Assembly: GCF_000972495.1 (NCBI RefSeq)
Contig: NZ_LATM01000004.1
Span: 62,001-126,000 of the forward strand
Origin: Hymenobacter terrenus
GTDB taxonomy: Bacteria > Bacteroidota > Bacteroidia > Cytophagales > Hymenobacteraceae
Length of the DNA: 64,000 bases
Direction of reading: 5' to 3'
Shown piece by piece: positions 16,164-24,355 of the stretch. Position 1 is the stretch's first letter, and every line of letters starts with the position of its first letter. Below the pieces are notes generated by a model, which was given only the letters and a program-made list of their open reading frames with translations, was not told the DNA's origin and made no database searches. Position numbers and translations under genes: made by a program.

Positions 16164-16736
16164 CTAGCGTTCGAGGATACCGGTGAACTGGCTGATGAGG
16201 AAGATGTGCTCCCGCAGCTTCACTTTCTCCAGGTGCTCCACGGTTTCGGGGCCGCCCAGGGCCAGCAGGGGCACGTAGCCGAAGCACTCATCAAAGCCGG
16301 GCTCGCCTAAACGTTCGCGAGCGGCCAAGTAGGGCTCCCAACGCAAGTCCTCACTTAGGAAGTCCTCATCGCTCAGATTGCGGAAGAAGATACTGAAGTT
16401 TTGACCGACGGTATCAGTGATTCCGTGACGATAATCCAGCAACTCTAAAGAATCAAGCTCCCACACGAGCAAGTCGCCCATCCCAGTAGCGAAGAGCACG
16501 ACGGGCGGGGCCGGAGCGGGAGTGCTGGTGAGCTGATAGGTATCGGCCAACAGATCGGCGTAGTCGTCGGGGTTAACCACCTTCAGGTAGCCCTCGCAGA
16601 AGGAGCCAAAGCCATATTGCTCCCACACCTCCAGCAGTTCCGGTGGTACCCGGTCGCGGTAACGGGTGAGGAGTTCCGGCGTGGGCCGGTCAACAATCGT
16701 ATAGTCAGGAAAACGGGCAAGCAACTTAGTCAGCAT
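16164..16736 (-). CDS. GAD-like/DUF1851 immunity protein for the adjacent toxin
   Basis: A 190-residue cytoplasmic protein. The N-terminal part (PTPELLTRYRDRVPPELLEV, WEQYGFGSFCEGYLKVVNPDDY) matches the GAD-related domain, and the C-terminal part (GQNFSIFFRNLSDEDFL, DECFGYVPLLALGGPE, VEHLEKVKLREHI) the DUF1851 domain. This pair of domains is found in Tdi1, the immunity protein of the Agrobacterium T6SS DNase Tde1. The gene lies directly downstream of an Ntox15 toxin gene on the same strand with 49 bases between them. It should therefore neutralise that toxin in the producing cell. ATG 16736 was chosen; the longer frame overlaps the toxin gene and adds a non-conserved stretch. Confidence 0.85.
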   Translation of the reverse strand: MLTKLLARFPDYTIVDRPTPELLTRYRDRVPPELLEVWEQYGFGSFCEGYLKVVNPDDYADLLADTYQLTSTPAPAPPVVLFATGMGDLLVWELDSLELLDYRHGITDTVGQNFSIFFRNLSDEDFLSEDLRWEPYLAARERLGEPGFDECFGYVPLLALGGPETVEHLEKVKLREHIFLISQFTGILER

Positions 16737-16785
16737 AGCGGAGTGGGGGAAGGAAAACAATAGTGGCACGAGCGGACCCGCCCTG

Positions 16786-17805
16786 CTACAGTACTGGTAA
16801 GACAATGTCCAGGTAGGTGGTAGCCCGCTCTTCCGGGGTCATGGCCGCGGCATAGGCGCGGATTTGGCGGTCAATACCCTTGATGCGCTTGGGCCAAGCC
16901 CCACCGATAGCGTAGTTGACTCGGGCATCACCCACGCCCGTAATCAGGTGGCCGTGGCCACCGGCAATCTGGTCTGGGTCGTGAAGCGCTGTTTGCGTAT
17001 CCAGCCACTGGTCTGCTTGCGTTCGCACTTCTTTACGAGTAAGGTTTGGGTTTTGAACTTGCAACTCGTCTATCTTTTTGCGTAAAGCAATTTTTCGTGC
17101 TACTTCCTGCGCCTTATTCCCTTTGGGGTCACGGCCATCGGGCTTGGTTTCTTTACGCTGCATGTAGGCATCGCGGTTGGCGAGGAACTCGGCCACGGTG
17201 AGCCGGTTCAGGCCGTGCTGCTGGCCCGTGAGCTGGCGCACGTACTCGCCCCGATCCAGGGCGGGCTTGTGTTTGGTAGCCCCCTTCACCTCAAACGGCG
17301 GGTCGGCCGTGATGCGCGGCAGGCGGGGCACTCCGTCGGGGCCCACCACGAAGGGCCGGGCTGCCGTTAGGGCGACGGCCACGGGCGGCACCCCATGGTC
17401 CCGAGCAGGGGGCGCCACGAATGCCGCAGCCGGCCCGCCCACGCTCATCGTGAAGCCGCCGGGGCCGGTCAGCTCCACGTAAGCCACGTAACGCCCGTTT
17501 TCGCCTTCCTCGAACTCCTCCTCGTAGCGGGTGCAGTAGGCTATGGCCAGGTTCACGGTTTCGATGGCCCGCCCCCCGGCGCTGTCGAGGAAGGTGACAT
17601 GAGCCGGGTAGTGCGTGGCCGGGGCCGCAGCCAGGGCTTCGATAAAGTCGTCGTTAGGCACATCCATCACCAATTCCAGCTTGCCGTAGCGGACGCGCTC
17701 GATGGCCCGGCCCCGGTCGTTGGTGCCCTGATGGACGCCGTAGGTACAGCTGATGAGGGGGTAGACGTGCCCGGCCACGTGCAGCTCGGCATAGATGGCG
17801 CCCAT
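16786..17805 (-). CDS. TssD (Hcp)-Ntox15 fusion, probable T6SS DNase effector
   Basis: A 339-residue two-domain protein. Residues 1 to about 135 are TssD, the Bacteroidota Hcp tube protein: AELHVAGHVYPLISCTYGVH with the usual HQ, then DDFIEAL and AYCTRYEEEFEE. After an Ala/Pro-rich linker, residues of about 190-320 match Ntox15 (LDRGEYVRQLTGQQHGLNRL, VAEFLANRDAYMQ) with the HxxD motif in ALHDPDQIAGGHGH. Tde1-type Ntox15 proteins are DNases needing that HxxD. The layout means the toxin would travel as part of a T6SS tube. The immunity gene is immediately downstream. The chain has no signal peptide. No other T6SS gene is in this window, so it would rely on an apparatus encoded elsewhere. Confidence 0.87.
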   Translation of the reverse strand: MGAIYAELHVAGHVYPLISCTYGVHQGTNDRGRAIERVRYGKLELVMDVPNDDFIEALAAAPATHYPAHVTFLDSAGGRAIETVNLAIAYCTRYEEEFEEGENGRYVAYVELTGPGGFTMSVGGPAAAFVAPPARDHGVPPVAVALTAARPFVVGPDGVPRLPRITADPPFEVKGATKHKPALDRGEYVRQLTGQQHGLNRLTVAEFLANRDAYMQRKETKPDGRDPKGNKAQEVARKIALRKKIDELQVQNPNLTRKEVRTQADQWLDTQTALHDPDQIAGGHGHLITGVGDARVNYAIGGAWPKRIKGIDRQIRAYAAAMTPEERATTYLDIVLPVL

Positions 17806-17896
17806 TGGTAGAAAAGTATATAGTGGCAGGAGGCCCCAAAGCTACGGCAGCGCCCCTGATACCAGTTGTCGGCAGCTCCTGAGCGGCGAGTGGTAC

Positions 17897-17975
17897 GTAG
17901 GGGAAAAACATTGGTGACGGATTATTCCCTACGTGGCAGGTAGGGAATAATCCGTCACCAATGTTTTTCCCCTAC
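17897..17975. repeat. Perfect 36-bp inverted repeat between the toxin and HTH genes
   Basis: Arms 17897-17932 and 17940-17975 are exact reverse complements around the seven-base loop GTGGCAG. The left arm begins GTAGGGGAAAAACATTGG. The region is more AT-rich than the neighbouring genes. It lies in the divergent spacer, 92 bases before the toxin start, and its right arm covers the possible -33 box of the HTH promoter. It could be an operator, a transcription barrier or a mobile-element remnant. Confidence 0.9.
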
Positions 17976-17996
17976 TAGTCCAATGATCTACTTTTG
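17966..17996 (+). promoter_or_regulatory. Possible promoter of the HTH gene
   Basis: TTTC at 17966-17969, 19 bases, then TACTTTTG at 17989-17996, which fits the TTTG-N19-TAnnTTTG pattern at the -7 box exactly and at three of four bases of the -33 box. The -33 region lies inside the right arm of the palindrome. Confidence 0.5.
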
Positions 17997-18041
17997 TATG
18001 GTGCCGCGCCGGGCCACTTTTCCGAGGCGGTGGCTGCGGAT

Positions 18042-18671
18042 ATGAGCCGACGGGTCAGTGTATCGGAGACGGTGGGGGCGCGGGTGCGCAATTACTTCGG
18101 GCTAAGCCAAGCCGAGCTGGCGCGCTACCTGGGCGTGTCGGAGGGATTTACCGGGCACCTGGAAAGTGGCCGGCGTGCCCTCCCCTTTAAGCTGGGGCAG
18201 ATGCTCGATGCGCTGGCCCGCCCCATTCCGGCCACCTTCCCTCCCCTCGATACCCCACCGGCCCCCGCCGACCTGGGCCCGCCCGAGCCGGCTCCCCTCG
18301 AAGCCCGGCTCGACTACTGCCGCCACCACGCTCGCCGCCTGCGCCGGGCCCTGCGCCCGCTGGTGGCTCAGGCTGCCTACGCCGCCCGCTGGCGCGCTGC
18401 ATTGCCTACTCTGCGCGCTGCCCTGCCGCCCGACCCTGGCGGCGAGGAGCCACCGGTGCACACCGGGCCGGGGCGTTGGGCCGCCTTCCTGGTGTGGTAC
18501 CGCTGGCGCTGGCTGGCCGACCGCCCCACGGAATTGCCGCCCAGCCTCAGCGCCCGCTACCACCTGCTGCGCCTGCAAGCCGAAGCCCTCGAAATGGAGG
18601 CGGCAGCCCTGGAACAGCTCCTCGAACGGCCGGCGGCGGGCGCCGTTTCGGAAGATACCCCGGCCGCGTAA
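18042..18671 (+). CDS. Helix-turn-helix protein of unknown function, 209 aa
   Basis: The N-terminal 60 residues form an XRE-type helix-turn-helix: FGLSQAELARYLGVSEGFTG, followed by HLESGRRALP. The remaining 150 residues are Ala/Arg/Leu/Pro-rich and predicted helical (for example RLDYCRHHARRLRRALRP and LLRLQAEALEMEAAALEQLL, which could form a coiled coil). I know no family for this part. Starts upstream at 17994 (TTG) lie inside the predicted promoter, so ATG 18042 is preferred. The gene is divergent from the toxin operon across the palindrome, so it may regulate it. Its base composition is unusually GC-rich even for this window. Confidence 0.65.
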   Translation: MSRRVSVSETVGARVRNYFGLSQAELARYLGVSEGFTGHLESGRRALPFKLGQMLDALARPIPATFPPLDTPPAPADLGPPEPAPLEARLDYCRHHARRLRRALRPLVAQAAYAARWRAALPTLRAALPPDPGGEEPPVHTGPGRWAAFLVWYRWRWLADRPTELPPSLSARYHLLRLQAEALEMEAAALEQLLERPAAGAVSEDTPAA

Positions 18672-18743
18672 ACCTCTTCCGTGGCGCTTCACGCCCCTGC
18701 CGCGCCTTTGGGAAACGCTTTTTCCTTGCGTAATCTTGCCCTT

Positions 18744-19451
18744 ATGACCGACCTCACCGACCAAGTAGTTATCGTATCCGGCGCGAGCCGTGGCATTGGC
18801 CGGGCCGTGGCCCTGCTGCTGGCCCTGCAAGGCGCCAAAGTAGTGGCCGTGGCCCGCAGCGAAGACGAGCTAACCGAGCTAACCCGCAAAACCCAAGGCC
18901 TGAGCATCGTGGCCGACGTGGCCGACGAGACAGATGCCCAGCACGTTATCGACGAGACCCTGCGCCACTACGGCCAGCTCGACATCCTGATTTGCAACGC
19001 CGGCGTGGGCTCCTTCAACAACCTGGAGCAGTTCGGCGCGGCCGAGTGGGACCGGATGTTCGACACCAACGTGAAGGGCACTTTCCTGCTGTGCAAAGCC
19101 GCCGTGCCCCATTTCAAAGCCCAGAAGAAAGGGCACATCATCGGCATTGCCTCCGATGTATCGAAGCGGACTTTTGCCCACGGCACGGCTTACGGCGCCA
19201 GCAAATACGCCCAGGACGCCCTGCTGGGCAGCTTGCGCAAGGAAGTGCGCCCGCACGGCATCAAAGTGAGCACAATTTATCCGGGGCTGGTCGATACATA
19301 TTTTAACGACACCACGCCCGGCAGCGCGGAAGCCGAGAAAACCCACCTCCGCCCGGTCGACATTGCCCAGGCCGTGCGCTACGTGCTCGAAGCCCCACCC
19401 CACGTGGTGGTCGATGAGCTGATGCTGCACCCCCTCACGCAGGAATGGTAG
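18744..19451 (+). CDS. Short-chain dehydrogenase/reductase
   Basis: A 235-residue classical SDR. The cofactor loop is SGASRGIGRA near residue 15. NAG is in CNAGVGSF near 85. The catalytic residues are Ser in IGIASD and the YxxxK of AYGASKYA, 13 residues apart as the family requires. It looks like a 3-oxoacyl-ACP-reductase-type or sugar/alcohol reductase; the substrate is unknown and NADP(H) is likely. ATG 18744 lies 13 bases after a TAATCTTG box. The gene is monocistronic in view, with a different direction of spacing from the HTH gene (72 bases). Confidence 0.88.
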   Translation: MTDLTDQVVIVSGASRGIGRAVALLLALQGAKVVAVARSEDELTELTRKTQGLSIVADVADETDAQHVIDETLRHYGQLDILICNAGVGSFNNLEQFGAAEWDRMFDTNVKGTFLLCKAAVPHFKAQKKGHIIGIASDVSKRTFAHGTAYGASKYAQDALLGSLRKEVRPHGIKVSTIYPGLVDTYFNDTTPGSAEAEKTHLRPVDIAQAVRYVLEAPPHVVVDELMLHPLTQEW

Positions 19452-19571
19452 ACCCGGTGGGTAGTGAGCCATGAATAGTCAGGACCTGGCAATGATTTTG
19501 TTGTTCCTGCTAACTATTTATCGCACATTACCTACTGTTAATTGTTGACTGACCTGTTATCTTGCCGCATC

Positions 19572-21395
19572 ATGAAAAAAATGTTGCTGGCCGGTGGCCT
19601 CCTTACTTTGGCTGCTTTCTCTTTGCCCAATCCGCCCGTGGACGATAAACGCCGCTCCGACACCGACCCCAACACGACTACGGAGGTACCCAAGGACCAC
19701 AAGCTGGTTATCTATCAGCTGATGACCCGCCTCTTTGGCAACAAAGTGGCCTTGAATAAGCCCTACGGCACCATTACGGAAAACGGCTGTGGCAAATTCA
19801 ACGACATTACCGACAAGGCCCTCGACGAAATCAAGAAGATGGGCGTGTCGCACGTGTGGTACACTGGCGTGATTGAGCACGCCACCATGACGGACTACAC
19901 CAGCCAGGGCATTCCGGCCGACGACGCCGACGTGGTGAAAGGCCGCGCCGGCTCGCCCTACGCCATCCGGGACTACTACGACGTGGACCCTGACTTGGCC
20001 GTGGTCGTGAAAAACCGTATGCCCGAGTACGAGGCCCTCATCAAGCGCACGCACGACCACGAGCTGAAGGTGCTGATGGATTTTATTCCCAACCACGTAG
20101 CCCGCACCTATAAATCGGATGCCAAGCCGTTGGGCGTAGTGGATTTGGGAGCAGTGGACGACCGAACGAAGGCTTTCGCGCCCAACAACAACTTTTACTA
20201 CATCCCCAACAAGAGCTTCGTGGTGCCCGCCGGCTACAACCCGCTGGGCGTGGCCAAAGGCCCCCGCGAAGACAGCAAATACGTCGAAACTCCCGCCAAA
20301 GCCACCGGCAACGACGTTTTTTCGGAAGCTCCCAAAATTGACGATTGGTTTGAAACCACCAAGCTGAACTACGGCGTGGACTACCAGAACGGCCGCCAAA
20401 CCTACTTCAACCCCGTGCCCGACACTTGGAAGAAGATGCGCGACGTTCTCGTGTTCTGGGCCGGCAAGAACGTGGACGGCTTCCGCTGCGACATGGCCGA
20501 GATGGTGCCGGTCGAGTTCTGGGCCTACGTTATTCCGGAAGTGAAAAAGGTGAAGCCCGACATCATTTTCATTGCCGAAGCCTACAACGCCAAAGCATAC
20601 AAAACCTATCTGGAGAAGGGCAAATTCGACTTTCTCTATGATAAAGTGGGCCTCTACGACGGCCTGCGCAAGCTGATGCGCCAAGAAGGCACCACCGATG
20701 ACATTACCAAGGTGTGGAAAGAAGAGAGCGCCGGCTTCTCGTCGCACATGCTGCGCTTCCTGGAAAACCACGACGAGCACCGCATCGCCTCCAAGGAATT
20801 TGCCACCGACCCGCGCCGTGCCATCCCGGCCATGACCGTGACGGCCACCCTGGCCAGCGGTCCGGTGATGCTCTACTCCGGGCAGGAAGTAGGCGAACCG
20901 GCTAATGGCGTGGCGGGCTTCAACACCGGCGACGGCCGCACCACGATTTTCGACTACTGGGGCGTGCCCGAACACCAGAAGTGGATGAACCAGGGCAAAT
21001 TTGACGGGGCCAAGCTCAGCCCCGAGCAGAAGGACCTGCGCGATTTCTATACCCGCCTGCTGAACGTAGCCAGCAGCAGCGAGGCCATCCGCAAAGGCCG
21101 CTTCTACGAGCTACAGGATGCCAACAACCTGGGCAAGGAGTACGACCAGCGCTACATCTATACCTTCCTGCGCCACACCGACAAGCAGCAAGTGCTGGTA
21201 GTCGTCAACTTCAACGCCGAAAAGAGCTACCGGCCCGTCATCAATATTCCCGCTGAGGCCCTGACGGCCATGGGCCTGAGCCCCACCAGATTTTACACCT
21301 ACACCAACCTCCTCAGCCCGGAAGAGCTCCGCAACGGCCTCAACCTGACCCTGGCCCCATTGTCGGCCTATATCTTCGAGATAAAGTCCCGATAA
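19572..21395 (+). CDS. Secreted alpha-amylase family (GH13) protein
   Basis: A 607-residue exported GH13 enzyme. The signal peptide KKMLLAGGLLTLAAFS is followed by a mature part that enters the barrel at once (KLVIYQLMTRLFGN), so there is no N-terminal carbohydrate domain. GH13 regions are DFIPNHVAR (I), NVDGFRCDMAE with the nucleophile Asp near 305 (II), IFIAEAYN with the acid Glu near 335 (III) and FLENHDEHR (IV). A C-terminal beta domain closes the protein (YTFLRHTDKQQVLVVVNF). It probably breaks maltodextrins in the periplasm or medium. ATG 19572 follows a TATCTTG box by eight bases. It is followed by a terminator-like hairpin and then the sugar transporter. Confidence 0.88.
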   Translation: MKKMLLAGGLLTLAAFSLPNPPVDDKRRSDTDPNTTTEVPKDHKLVIYQLMTRLFGNKVALNKPYGTITENGCGKFNDITDKALDEIKKMGVSHVWYTGVIEHATMTDYTSQGIPADDADVVKGRAGSPYAIRDYYDVDPDLAVVVKNRMPEYEALIKRTHDHELKVLMDFIPNHVARTYKSDAKPLGVVDLGAVDDRTKAFAPNNNFYYIPNKSFVVPAGYNPLGVAKGPREDSKYVETPAKATGNDVFSEAPKIDDWFETTKLNYGVDYQNGRQTYFNPVPDTWKKMRDVLVFWAGKNVDGFRCDMAEMVPVEFWAYVIPEVKKVKPDIIFIAEAYNAKAYKTYLEKGKFDFLYDKVGLYDGLRKLMRQEGTTDDITKVWKEESAGFSSHMLRFLENHDEHRIASKEFATDPRRAIPAMTVTATLASGPVMLYSGQEVGEPANGVAGFNTGDGRTTIFDYWGVPEHQKWMNQGKFDGAKLSPEQKDLRDFYTRLLNVASSSEAIRKGRFYELQDANNLGKEYDQRYIYTFLRHTDKQQVLVVVNFNAEKSYRPVINIPAEALTAMGLSPTRFYTYTNLLSPEELRNGLNLTLAPLSAYIFEIKSR

Positions 21396-21433
21396 TCCTG
21401 GCGTAGTGCGCCCCGCAATTTGTTTGTATGTTT

Positions 21434-21471
21434 GAAGGCCGCGCCGCCCTGCTAGGGGCGGCGCGGCCTTC
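21434..21471 (+). terminator. GC-rich terminator-like hairpin
   Basis: The 16-base perfect stem GAAGGCCGCGCCGCCC with loop TGCTAG comes 38 bases after the amylase stop. It has no T-tract, so it may act as an mRNA barrier rather than a simple intrinsic terminator. The transporter gene begins 19 bases later. Confidence 0.6.
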
Positions 21472-21490
21472 ACTTTCTCCCCCCTTTCCA

Positions 21491-23119
21491 ATGGCAGCTC
21501 CCACCGCCGCACCCTCCACCAGCACCGGCGTCAAACCACGCCTGAGTTTCTGGCAAATCTGGAACATGAGCTTCGGCTTCCTGGGCATCCAGTTCGGCTT
21601 TGAGCTGCAGAACAACAACATAAGCCGCATTTTTGAAACGCTGGGCGCCAATAAGGACGATATTCCAATTCTGTGGATTGCTGCGCCCCTCACCGGCCTG
21701 GTGGTGCAACCCATCATCGGCTATTTTTCTGACCGCACCTGGCACCCGTTCTGGGGCCGGCGGCGCCCGTTCTTTTTCATTGGCGCCGTGCTTGCCACCT
21801 TGGCGCTCATCGTCATGCCCAACTCCTCAGCGCTGTGGATGGCCGGGAGCATGCTCTGGATTCTCGACGCCAGCATCAACATCAGCATGGAGCCGTTTCG
21901 GGCGTTTGTGGGCGACAAGCTCCCCGGCGAGCAGCGCACCACGGGCTTTGCCATGCAGAGTTTTTTCATCGGCGTCGGGTCGGTGATTGCGGCGCTGCTG
22001 CCGTGGGTGTTCGCCAACTGGTTCCACCTGAGCAACACCGCAGCCAGCGGCGAAATCCCACCTTCGGTGAAATGGTCGTTTTACTTCGGCGCCGGCGCCT
22101 TCCTACTGGCGGTGATGTATACGGTATTCACCAGCACCGAAACTCCGCCCGAGGACATGGAGGAATTTCGGCGGGAGAATGCCAGCGTGAGCATCTGGCA
22201 GGGCATCAAGGAGTCGTTCATGGGCATTTTCAGCATGCCCACGGCCATGCGCCAGCTGGCGCTCGTGCAGTTCTTCACTTGGTTTGCGCTGTTCTCGATG
22301 TGGATTTATTCCACCAACGCCGTCACCAGCAACATCTACAATATGAAGGTCGACACCGCCTTCTTCACTAAAATAAGCGACTTCATCGACAGCCGTGCTC
22401 AGCAGCCAGGCACCGAAAAAGAAATAAAAGAGTTGAAGTCGCTGCAGCAGGATACTAGGGAAATCAAGCAGTTTCAGGCCGATAAACCCAATAAAATTCT
22501 TACCGTCAACCTTGCCAACTATTATGTCGCCAAAGGAGACCCTTCGCCGGAGGAGCAGGCCACGTTGCAGCGTGTGAAGAAGCAATTCAACGACGGCGCC
22601 GACTGGCTCAGCCTGACGTCATCGGTGCGCAACGGTGTGGCGGCCCTGTTTGCCTTCATCATTCCGCTGATTGCCGCGCGCACCAGCCGGCGCAAAACCC
22701 ATATGCTGTGCCTGCTCATTGGCGGCCTGGGCCTGCTTTCCCTGCAATTCATCACCAATCCTGACTTCATTATCGTGTCGATGGCCATGGTAGGCATTGC
22801 CTGGGCCAGCATCCTGTCCATGCCCTACGCCATCCTTGCGGGTTCCCTCCCCGCCAACCGAATGGGTTACTACATGGGCGTGTTTAACTTCTTCATCGTG
22901 ATTCCGCAGATTGTGGCCGCCACCATTCTGGGCTATTGCACTATGCACTTTTTCCAGGGCAACACGCTGCACACCATTGCACTGGGCGGCGCGTCGATGG
23001 TGCTGGCGGGCCTGCTCACGCTGCGGGTTGAAGACGTGGACGACACCCGCCCACCAGTAGACGAACCGGCCGTAACGTTGAGCTACAACACGCTCGCCAC
23101 CAACAACCCCGACGTATAA
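21491..23119 (+). CDS. SLC45-like MFS sugar transporter
   Basis: A 542-residue major facilitator protein with twelve predicted helices. The first (SFWQIWNMSFGFLGIQFG) and GYFSDRTWHPFWGRRRPFFF, the MFS motif between helices 2 and 3, are diagnostic of the sucrose/maltose H+ symporter (SLC45, GPH-like) group. Between helices 6 and 7 is a charged loop of about 100 residues (for example EKEIKELKSLQQDTREIKQF), longer than usual. It likely imports maltose or maltodextrins made by the upstream GH13 enzyme. The start ATG 21491 was preferred to 21428, which lies inside the hairpin before it. Confidence 0.85.
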   Translation: MAAPTAAPSTSTGVKPRLSFWQIWNMSFGFLGIQFGFELQNNNISRIFETLGANKDDIPILWIAAPLTGLVVQPIIGYFSDRTWHPFWGRRRPFFFIGAVLATLALIVMPNSSALWMAGSMLWILDASINISMEPFRAFVGDKLPGEQRTTGFAMQSFFIGVGSVIAALLPWVFANWFHLSNTAASGEIPPSVKWSFYFGAGAFLLAVMYTVFTSTETPPEDMEEFRRENASVSIWQGIKESFMGIFSMPTAMRQLALVQFFTWFALFSMWIYSTNAVTSNIYNMKVDTAFFTKISDFIDSRAQQPGTEKEIKELKSLQQDTREIKQFQADKPNKILTVNLANYYVAKGDPSPEEQATLQRVKKQFNDGADWLSLTSSVRNGVAALFAFIIPLIAARTSRRKTHMLCLLIGGLGLLSLQFITNPDFIIVSMAMVGIAWASILSMPYAILAGSLPANRMGYYMGVFNFFIVIPQIVAATILGYCTMHFFQGNTLHTIALGGASMVLAGLLTLRVEDVDDTRPPVDEPAVTLSYNTLATNNPDV

Positions 23120-23233
23120 TTCGGTATTTTTACTGCGTATTTTCCACGCTTTTAGCCCAAATACCCGCATTAATCCTGGCAACAGCCACTACCACTGCCC
23201 GCGTATCCTGAAAGTTCATCTTTTGGGTTTCGT

Positions 23234-24334
23234 ATGCTGTTGGCTGCTGTCTTCTTTGGATTGTTTTTTAGTATTTGTGTCGCAATACTGGTGTGGCCAC
23301 GCCCACGGGACCCTCGGCGGGGGCCATTACGCACGGGGCGACCACGGGTCAGCATTCTGGTAGCGGCCCGCAACGAAGAAGTCTCCATTGAGCGGTGCCT
23401 GCGGGCACTGGCGAACCTGAACTACCCGGCGGGCCGGCTCGAAATCCTCATTGCTGACGATAATTCGACTGATAACACCGCCGCCGTCGTACGCGCTTTT
23501 ATCAAGGATAAGCCGCAGTTCCGCTTACTATCGATACAGCATCGGTTGAGCTCTATTAAGGGTAAGACCAACGCTCTGGCTCACCTCTGCCGAGCGGCCA
23601 CAACCGACTATTTCCTCTTCACGGATGCCGACATGGCCATGCCGCCCGACTGGGTGACGGCCATGTTGGCGGCGGCCACGTCGGGAGTGGGCGTGGTCAC
23701 GGGCATTACCACGGCCGAGGGCAGCCTCTTCGGGCGCCTGCAGGGGCTGGACTGGCTCTTCGGCCTCAACCTTATCAGCCTGCTGGCTGCCCACGGATTG
23801 CCTACCACAGCCGTGGGCAATAACATGCTCGTTACCCGCGCTGCCTACACGGCCATTGGGGGCTTCGAAGGCATGGACTTCCGCACCAACGAGGACCTGC
23901 AGCTTTTCCAGCACGTTGTGGCTCATGGCTGGGATTTTCGCAACCTTTCCTCGCCAGCGGTACTGGGCGTCTCGGAGCCTCAGCCCACCGTGACGGCCTT
24001 GCTTGAGCAGCGGAAGCGCTGGATGAAAGGCGCCATCCGCTTGCCCTGGTACCTCACCGGGCTATTCGGGCTCTACGGCGTATTTTACACCGTGCTATTC
24101 TGGCCGGGCCTCCTCTCACTCACCACGCTGACAATGCTGTACGGGGGTAAAGTCCTGCTCCAAACTCTGTTTCTGGCTTCCACTCTCCGCCGGGTTGGCC
24201 GGCGGGAACAACTGGGCGTACTACTACTCTACGAGCCCTATCTGTGCGTTATGTCAGTAATGGTGCTCGCGTATACACTCTGGCCCGGCCCCGTGGAGTG
24301 GAAGCAGCGTCGCTACGCCTGGGCCGAAGCGTAA
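23234..24334 (+). CDS. Family 2 glycosyltransferase, membrane-bound
   Basis: A 366-residue inverting GT-A transferase. An N-terminal membrane helix (LLAAVFFGLFFSICVAILV) is followed by the GT2 start VSILVAARNEEVSIERCL and LIADDNSTDNT. The metal-binding DxD is in FTDADMAMPPDW. ExxLFQH-type acceptor features are seen as NEDLQLFQH, and QRKRWMKG follows. Two or three helices at the C terminus (GVFYTVLFWPGLLSL, LLLYEPYLCVMSVM) hold it in the membrane. It probably adds a sugar to a lipid or glycan of the envelope. It stands alone between two unrelated genes. Confidence 0.85.
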   Translation: MLLAAVFFGLFFSICVAILVWPRPRDPRRGPLRTGRPRVSILVAARNEEVSIERCLRALANLNYPAGRLEILIADDNSTDNTAAVVRAFIKDKPQFRLLSIQHRLSSIKGKTNALAHLCRAATTDYFLFTDADMAMPPDWVTAMLAAATSGVGVVTGITTAEGSLFGRLQGLDWLFGLNLISLLAAHGLPTTAVGNNMLVTRAAYTAIGGFEGMDFRTNEDLQLFQHVVAHGWDFRNLSSPAVLGVSEPQPTVTALLEQRKRWMKGAIRLPWYLTGLFGLYGVFYTVLFWPGLLSLTTLTMLYGGKVLLQTLFLASTLRRVGRREQLGVLLLYEPYLCVMSVMVLAYTLWPGPVEWKQRRYAWAEA

Positions 24335-24355
24335 GAAACGGGCCACCCAAACCGC

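Noticed and set aside
19557..20975. A 472-residue frame on the minus strand over the GH13 gene
   Set aside because: It is the shadow of the GC-rich GH13 coding strand: His/Val/Gly-rich composition, no motif, and it lies wholly inside a gene with intact catalytic regions.
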